NCBI GenBank assembly: GCA_964633205.1
Contig: CAZWFN010000199.1
Span: 1 to 9,351 of the forward strand
DNA: 9,351 nucleotides
Direction of reading: 5' to 3'
Source of the DNA: CAYVQE01 sp964633205
GTDB lineage: Bacteria; Myxococcota; B64-G9
A program made the position numbers and the translations under genes. Below, in pieces: positions 6,098 through 9,351 of this stretch. Position 1 is the stretch's first letter. Every line of letters begins with the position of its first letter. The notes under the pieces are model-generated. The model did not search any database. It saw only the letters and a list, made by a program, of their open reading frames with translations, and was not told the origin of the DNA.

Positions 6098-7183
6098 GTG
6101 CATCCGGTTCTGATCGACTTCCACTTCCCCCTGTTCTTGAGCCGGCCGAGCTGGATCGAGGCCCTGATCACGGTGGCGCTCATCGGCCTGCTGCTGCTGT
6201 GGCGCAGCCGCAAGCCGGGCTTCTCGCTGCCCGGCTTCGCCTTCTGGGTGGCCGTCTACGCCGGGCTGCGGCTGCTGGTGTGGCAGGCCGGGCCCGGCTA
6301 TCACTTCAAGCTGCACAGCTACGGGGTCATGATCGCGCTGGGCTTCGTGGTGGCCATCTACCTGGCCGTGCGCCAGGCCCGCCGCGAGGGGCTGGCCGCC
6401 GACGTGATCCTGGATCTGGCCTTCTGGATCCTGATCGCCTCCATGGTGGGCTCGCGGGTGCTGTTCATCATCGTCAACATGGACAGCTACATCGCCGACC
6501 CGCTGGCCCTGATCAAGGTCTGGCAGGGCGGGCTGGTGTTCTACGGCGGATTCCTGGGCGCGGTGGCGGCCTCGATCTGGTACTGCCTGCGCCGCGGCAT
6601 CTCCTTCTTGCGCATCGCCGACATCATGATCCCGTCGCTGGCCATCGGCCACGCCTTCGGCCGCATCGGCTGCTACGCGGCCGGCTGCTGCCACGGCCTG
6701 CCCTGCTCGATCGAGGGCTTCGGCGCGGTCTACCGCGCCAGCGGCACGGTGGTGGCCCGCAACGACCTGTTGGGCGTGCCGCTGCACCCCACCCAGCTCT
6801 ACGAGTCGCTGGGCGAGCTGGCCATCTTCGTCATTTTGATCGCCATGCGCCGGCGCAAGCGCTTCCACGGCCAGCTGCTGATCGCCTACCTGTTCCTGTA
6901 CCCGCTGCTGCGCTCGGTCAACGAGATGTTCAGGGGCGACTACGAGCGCGGCATGCTACTGGGCATCGACCTGTTCGGCGACGACAAGCCCGAGCTGCTG
7001 TCGACCAGCCAGCTGATCTCGTTCATCATGGCTGCGGTGGCTGCGGGCCTGCTGGCCGGCGTGCTGCGCCGGCGCAAACGGCACGACGCGGCGGGTCCGG
7101 CCACCGAAGCGCCCCCGGAGCGCAAGGATCAGGCCGGGGCCGGCGCAGCGGCCACCGATTCAGCGGACGCTGACCAGGGGTGA
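6098..7183 (+). CDS. lgt: Prolipoprotein diacylglyceryl transferase, Cys-signature type (second copy, N-terminally extended)
   Basis: A 361-aa paralogue of the preceding gene. Family motifs: HSYGVMIALG (73-82), WQGGLVFYGG (142-151), GRIGCYAAGCCHG (188-200), HPTQLYE (230-236) and LLRSVNEMFR (270-279). R189 and R272 match the essential E. coli Arg143 and Arg239. Cys192 and Cys197 stand at the Asn146 and Glu151 positions, and Tyr149 at His103. The first 68 residues contain MHPVLIDF, like an Lgt N-terminus, then two extra hydrophobic segments (about 20-35 and 46-62) before the family resumes; normal Lgts have no such insert. The C-terminal ~40 residues are a charged, Ala-rich cytoplasmic tail. 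GTG 6098 is chosen because AGGAA (6086-6090) lies 7 nt before it and overlaps the lgt1 stop; TTG 6068 would overlap lgt1 and lacks a site. It ends 7 nt from the convergent phasin-like gene. Confidence 0.89.
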   Translation: MHPVLIDFHFPLFLSRPSWIEALITVALIGLLLLWRSRKPGFSLPGFAFWVAVYAGLRLLVWQAGPGYHFKLHSYGVMIALGFVVAIYLAVRQARREGLAADVILDLAFWILIASMVGSRVLFIIVNMDSYIADPLALIKVWQGGLVFYGGFLGAVAASIWYCLRRGISFLRIADIMIPSLAIGHAFGRIGCYAAGCCHGLPCSIEGFGAVYRASGTVVARNDLLGVPLHPTQLYESLGELAIFVILIAMRRRKRFHGQLLIAYLFLYPLLRSVNEMFRGDYERGMLLGIDLFGDDKPELLSTSQLISFIMAAVAAGLLAGVLRRRKRHDAAGPATEAPPERKDQAGAGAAATDSADADQG

Positions 7184-7190
7184 GTGGGAG

Positions 7191-7667
7191 CTACTTCTTG
7201 CTGCCGCTCTTGGCCTTGGACTGGCCCTTGGACTGGCCCTTGGACTGGCCCTTGGTCTGGCCCTTGGACTGGCCCTTGGTCTGGCCCTTGCCCTTGCCGC
7301 GCGGCTTGCTGTTGCCGCGGCCGAGCTTGCGCACGTCCGAGCGCAGCCGATCGATCTTGCGCTCGACCGACTTGAGGTCGCGCTGGGTGGCGATGCCCAC
7401 GGTGTGCAGCGCCTTGTAGGCGTACTCGTCCGACAGGTTCTCGGCCCGCTGGCGCAGCTTGTCCACGTCCAGGTCCGAGGTGCGCGAGCGCCAGCCGCTC
7501 AGGGTCTGCTCGACGGCCTTGAGCTGGTCGTTGTCGCGGACGCGGGTCCAGGTGCCGCCGACCCACTTGCGCGCCTCGCCCTCGAACAGCGTCAGCCGCC
7601 GCTGGGCCCGGCCGATGGTGTCCCTGACGAATTCCGGCATCTTCTCGGTGATCTGGATCTTTTCCAT
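7191..7667 (-). CDS. Phasin-like coiled-coil protein with Lys-rich repeat tail
   Basis: 158 aa, no signal peptide or membrane segment, so cytoplasmic. Residues of about 10-115 are charged and predicted helical. The segment ATQRDLKSVERKIDRL resembles the end of phasins, where a conserved xTRxDVxxLexkid-type coiled coil occurs. From about residue 117 the tail is basic: a short PRGKGKGQ stretch, six KGQS/KGQT repeats and SKAKSGSKK. This plan, a helical granule-binding part followed by a histone-like basic tail, recalls PhaF of Pseudomonas, which coats polyhydroxyalkanoate granules and binds DNA. No PHA synthase is in the window, so a general coiled-coil nucleic-acid-binding protein is the alternative. 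The ATG at 7667 has a perfect AGGAGG (7673-7678) with 5-nt spacing; a reading frame extending to 7766 is rejected because the promoter lies within it. The gene appears monocistronic. Confidence 0.75.
   Translation of the reverse strand: MEKIQITEKMPEFVRDTIGRAQRRLTLFEGEARKWVGGTWTRVRDNDQLKAVEQTLSGWRSRTSDLDVDKLRQRAENLSDEYAYKALHTVGIATQRDLKSVERKIDRLRSDVRKLGRGNSKPRGKGKGQTKGQSKGQTKGQSKGQSKGQSKAKSGSKK
7216..7287 (-). repeat. 12-bp tandem repeat (six units) in the basic tail
   Basis: Six consecutive units of ttggactggccc (plus strand; two have ttggtctggccc) encode KGQS or KGQT. Near identity at DNA level suggests recent slippage expansion, so unit number probably varies between strains. The frame is preserved because 12 is a multiple of 3. 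Confidence 0.9.
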
Positions 7668-7672
7668 GACTG

Positions 7673-7678
7673 CCTCCT
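7673..7678 (-). promoter_or_regulatory. Ribosome binding site of the phasin-like gene
   Basis: A perfect AGGAGG on the minus strand with 5-nt spacing to ATG 7667, the strongest site in the window. It suggests high expression, as expected for an abundant granule or nucleoid protein. Confidence 0.75.
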
Positions 7679-7737
7679 GCTCCTGGACCCCCCGGCGCAG
7701 CGCCCTGGATCGGGTCCCTGTTTCGGTTTCGCGGAAA

Positions 7738-7766
7738 AAGCTAACGCAGCGCGTCAGCGCTGTCAA
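7738..7766 (-). promoter_or_regulatory. Sigma70-like promoter of the phasin-like gene
   Basis: Minus strand: perfect -35 TTGACA (7761-7766), a 17-bp spacer, -10 TAGCTT (7738-7743). Transcription would start near 7731, giving a leader of about 64 nt. Confidence 0.65.
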
Positions 7767-7786
7767 GCTAAAATAGCGCGCTGCGT
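7744..7786. repeat. 10-bp perfect inverted repeat around the phasin promoter -35
   Basis: The arms ACGCAGCGCG (7744-7753) and CGCGCTGCGT (7777-7786) lie 33 bp apart start to start, about three helical turns. One arm is inside the promoter spacer, the other upstream of the -35. Between them CAGCGCTG (7755-7762) is itself a perfect palindrome. The placement suits an operator, but the cognate regulator is unknown. Confidence 0.6.
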
Positions 7787-7810
7787 CAAAAAAATTCGTG
7801 CTCCCGGGTC

Positions 7811-7839
7811 TAGCAATGGTCCCCGGGGCTTGCTAAATT
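7811..7839 (+). promoter_or_regulatory. Palindrome and possible promoter of the toroid-protein gene
   Basis: TAGCAA (7811-7816) and TTGCTA (7830-7835) form an inverted repeat around a CCCCGGGG palindrome. The right arm overlaps a possible extended -10, TGCTAAATT (-10 hexamer 7834-7839). The left arm lies 17 bp before that hexamer, in the -35 position, but matches the consensus poorly. It reads either as an operator over an activator-dependent promoter or as an unrelated palindrome. Confidence 0.35.
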
Positions 7840-7886
7840 AAGACTGATATTGTCCTCTGGTTCTCCGCTGAAAGGAGGCCTCCCCG

Positions 7887-8897
7887 ATGCGCCCGATCGC
7901 TTCCGCCGTCTCGCTGCTGGCCGGGCTCTTGCTGGTGACCAGCGCCGCGGCCGACCCGCTGGCCAGCCAGTACCGCGCCAACCAACAGCTCGATGCCTGC
8001 CAGGCCGCCGACCGGCTGGCCGACTTCCTGGTCGAACGCCAGCGCCCCGGCGCCGGCGGGGTGGGCTGGGCCTGGCGCATCGGCCAGGACGAGCTGGCGC
8101 CCAACATGGCCGGGCTGGTGTCGCTGGCCCTGCTCGACGCCTACGCCGCCACCGGCTCCCTGCGCCACCTGCGCGCCGCCCAGCGCCATGCCGACGGGCA
8201 GCTGCTGCGGCCGCGCGCCGGGCTGCCCTACAAACCCGATATCGAGGTCATGGTGCGGCTCTACGGCGTGTTCGAAGACCCCGCCTACCGGCGAGCCGCC
8301 CGCCAGCAGTTCGAGCGCATCCGGGCCCGCTCGCCGCGCGGGGCCGATGAGGTGGCCCGCATCGCCGCCGGCCGCCAGGGCCGGCCGGCGCTGCTGGGCT
8401 ACGACGCCGCCCAGGCCATCCGGGCCGCGCTGGCGGTCGGCGAGCGGCGCTACGCCTTCGGGCTGGCCGATGCGGTGCTCGAGCGCCGCGGCGACTGGTT
8501 GCGGCCCGAACGCGATGCGCGCTTTGCGCTGGTGTCGACCGCGGCGCTGATCAGCGCGCTGGAGTCGCTGGACGCAGCCCATTACCGGGCCCGGCTGGCG
8601 CCGCTGCGCGACTGGCTGGCCGCCGCCCAGGCCGACAGCGGTGCCTGGCACCACAACGAGACCCAGCCCACCGCCCACGCGGTGCTGGCGCTGCTGTTCG
8701 CTCCGCGCCCCGCCCACCGCGACGCCGCCCGGCGCGGGCTGGGGTGGCTGCGCTCGACCCTGCTGCGCGCCGGCGGGCTGGCGGCGTTCAACGATCACAT
8801 GCCCGAGCCCTTCGTGGGCGAGGTGCTCAGCGGGGTCAACGCCGAGGCGCTGATGGCGCTGAGCGCGGCCTGCCGGCTGCAGCGCGGCACCGAGTGA
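7887..8897 (+). CDS. Secreted protein resembling the alpha/alpha-toroid (terpenoid cyclase/prenyltransferase-like) fold
   Basis: 336 aa. An N-terminal signal peptide (hydrophobic SLLAGLLLV, then SAAAD with cleavage likely after Ala22) sends it to the periplasm or beyond; there is no lipobox. The mature part is a series of amphipathic helices with family-like turns: GGVGWAWRIG near residues 57-66, LPYKPDIEVM near 112-121 and GAWHHNETQPTAHAVLALL near 252-270. The last strongly recalls the G-W-...-QPTA-x-AVLAL repeat of prenyltransferase/squalene-cyclase toroids. I see no DxDD cyclase acid and no prenyltransferase zinc ligands, so a carbohydrate- or peptide-acting toroid, or a non-catalytic one, is equally possible. 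The ATG is supported by AAAGGAGG (7871-7878) with 8-nt spacing; that site is part of the self-complementary GGAGGCCTCC, which could mask it in mRNA. The gene downstream is TonB-like. Function unknown. Confidence 0.8.
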   Translation: MRPIASAVSLLAGLLLVTSAAADPLASQYRANQQLDACQAADRLADFLVERQRPGAGGVGWAWRIGQDELAPNMAGLVSLALLDAYAATGSLRHLRAAQRHADGQLLRPRAGLPYKPDIEVMVRLYGVFEDPAYRRAARQQFERIRARSPRGADEVARIAAGRQGRPALLGYDAAQAIRAALAVGERRYAFGLADAVLERRGDWLRPERDARFALVSTAALISALESLDAAHYRARLAPLRDWLAAAQADSGAWHHNETQPTAHAVLALLFAPRPAHRDAARRGLGWLRSTLLRAGGLAAFNDHMPEPFVGEVLSGVNAEALMALSAACRLQRGTE

Positions 8898-8979
8898 GCC
8901 GCCCGCGCTGAGACCGCGTCCCCGGCAGCGGGGCGGGTGAGGCCGCGCAGTGGAGCTTCGGACGAAAGGGGGCCTTGGG

Positions 8980-9351
8980 GTGCATCCCGGGCGACGACGA
9001 CACCGCGAGCTGGGCTCGCTGGGCCTGTCGCTGGCCATCCACACCGCGGCCCTGCTGGGCGCATCGGTGGCCTGGGTGGCCAGCCGGCCGCCGCCGCCGG
9101 CCGAGCCGGTGCGGGTGGCCCTTGTCGAGCTGCCGCCGCCGCCGGCGCCGGTCGACGGCCGGCCCGAGTCCGGAATCCCGCGACCAGCGACCGCGCCCGA
9201 GCGACCGACCCCGGCCGCCGCGCCCGAGCGACCGACTCCGGCCGCCGCGCCCGAGCGACCGACCCCGGCCGCCGCGCAGCGCCGGCCGCAACGCCGCGCC
9301 CGGCGCGGGCCCACCGTGGAGGCCCGGGTGCGCATCCGCCAGCAGCGGCCC
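8980..9351 (+). CDS. TonB-like energy-transducing protein, C-terminus outside window
   Basis: 124 residues are visible. A short basic cytoplasmic N-terminus (HPGRRRHR) is followed by one membrane segment at about 11-33 and then a Pro-rich periplasmic region (RPPPPAEP, VELPPPPAPV) with three PERPTPAAA repeats and an Arg-rich stretch. The membrane segment contains S17-x3-H21, the SxxxH spacing conserved in TonB for coupling to ExbB/ExbD. TonB proteins use the proton motive force to drive outer-membrane receptors; the diagnostic C-terminal domain would lie beyond the edge, so this could also be another Pro-rich single-pass protein. GTG 8980 has AAAGGGGG (8965-8972) at 7-nt spacing; GTG 8950, in frame and with a weaker GAGG site, would add ten residues. 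It starts 82 nt after the toroid-protein gene and may be co-transcribed with it. Confidence 0.68.
   Translation, partial: MHPGRRRHRELGSLGLSLAIHTAALLGASVAWVASRPPPPAEPVRVALVELPPPPAPVDGRPESGIPRPATAPERPTPAAAPERPTPAAAPERPTPAAAQRRPQRRARRGPTVEARVRIRQQRP
9193..9273 (+). repeat. 27-bp tandem repeat (three units) in the TonB-like Pro-rich region
   Basis: Units 9193-9219, 9220-9246 and 9247-9273 differ by a single base seen (acc/act). They encode APERPTPAA-type units. Near identity suggests recent duplication; such repeats change the span of the periplasmic rod. Confidence 0.85.

Noticed and set aside
7833..9335. A 500-codon minus-strand open frame
   Set aside because: It is opposite the toroid and TonB-like genes, both with ribosome sites and signal or membrane segments. 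Its own translation is low-complexity.

Overview
The window is very GC-rich, densely packed DNA that looks like a chromosome fragment from Myxococcota (the former Deltaproteobacteria) or a close relative. The signs are a myxobacterial-style Ser/Thr protein kinase with a long low-complexity tail, secreted lipoproteins built from many Cys-rich repeats, prolipoprotein diacylglyceryl transferases (Lgt) with a Cys-containing signature, and frequent GTG/TTG starts. The assignment rests on gene content and composition only, because no rRNA or other marker is present. I see no tRNA, insertion sequence, integrase or CRISPR array.

Layout. (1) Positions 4061 down to 1 on the minus strand form one operon: a 267-aa lipoprotein with a beta-rich N-terminal half and a Cys-rich C-terminal half, a 583-aa lipoprotein with 85 cysteines, and a Ser/Thr kinase that runs off the left edge. 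A sigma70-like promoter precedes it. (2) Positions 4062-4639 are a divergent intergenic region with a degenerate 54-57-bp direct repeat, a 13-bp inverted repeat, a G-quadruplex-like run and the outward promoters. (3) Positions 4640-7183 on the plus strand form a tight operon: signal peptidase II (lspA) followed by two tandem Lgt paralogues. (4) Positions 7191-7667 on the minus strand encode a phasin-like coiled-coil protein with a Lys-rich repetitive tail, convergent with and 7 nt from the second lgt. (5) Positions 7668-7886 hold back-to-back promoters with palindromes. (6) Positions 7887-9351 on the plus strand encode a secreted protein resembling the alpha/alpha-toroid fold and the N-terminal part of a TonB-like protein that runs off the right edge.

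How the parts fit. Lgt lipidates the Cys of pre-prolipoproteins and LspA then removes the signal peptide. The plus-strand operon therefore encodes both steps for the class of substrate made by the divergent minus-strand operon. Whether the two operons are functionally dedicated to each other, and whether the kinase responds to the lipoproteins, is inference from position only.

The most distinctive observations are: a palindrome-like repeat family that forms the 3' ends of lspA and the first lgt and the tandem-repeat tail of the kinase, in different reading frames; two adjacent Lgts that both replace the canonical Asn/Glu signature with Cys; the 12-Cys modules of the large lipoprotein; and a G-quadruplex/hairpin element between the divergent operons. 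No gene combination here is a clear, wholly new defence or mobile system.
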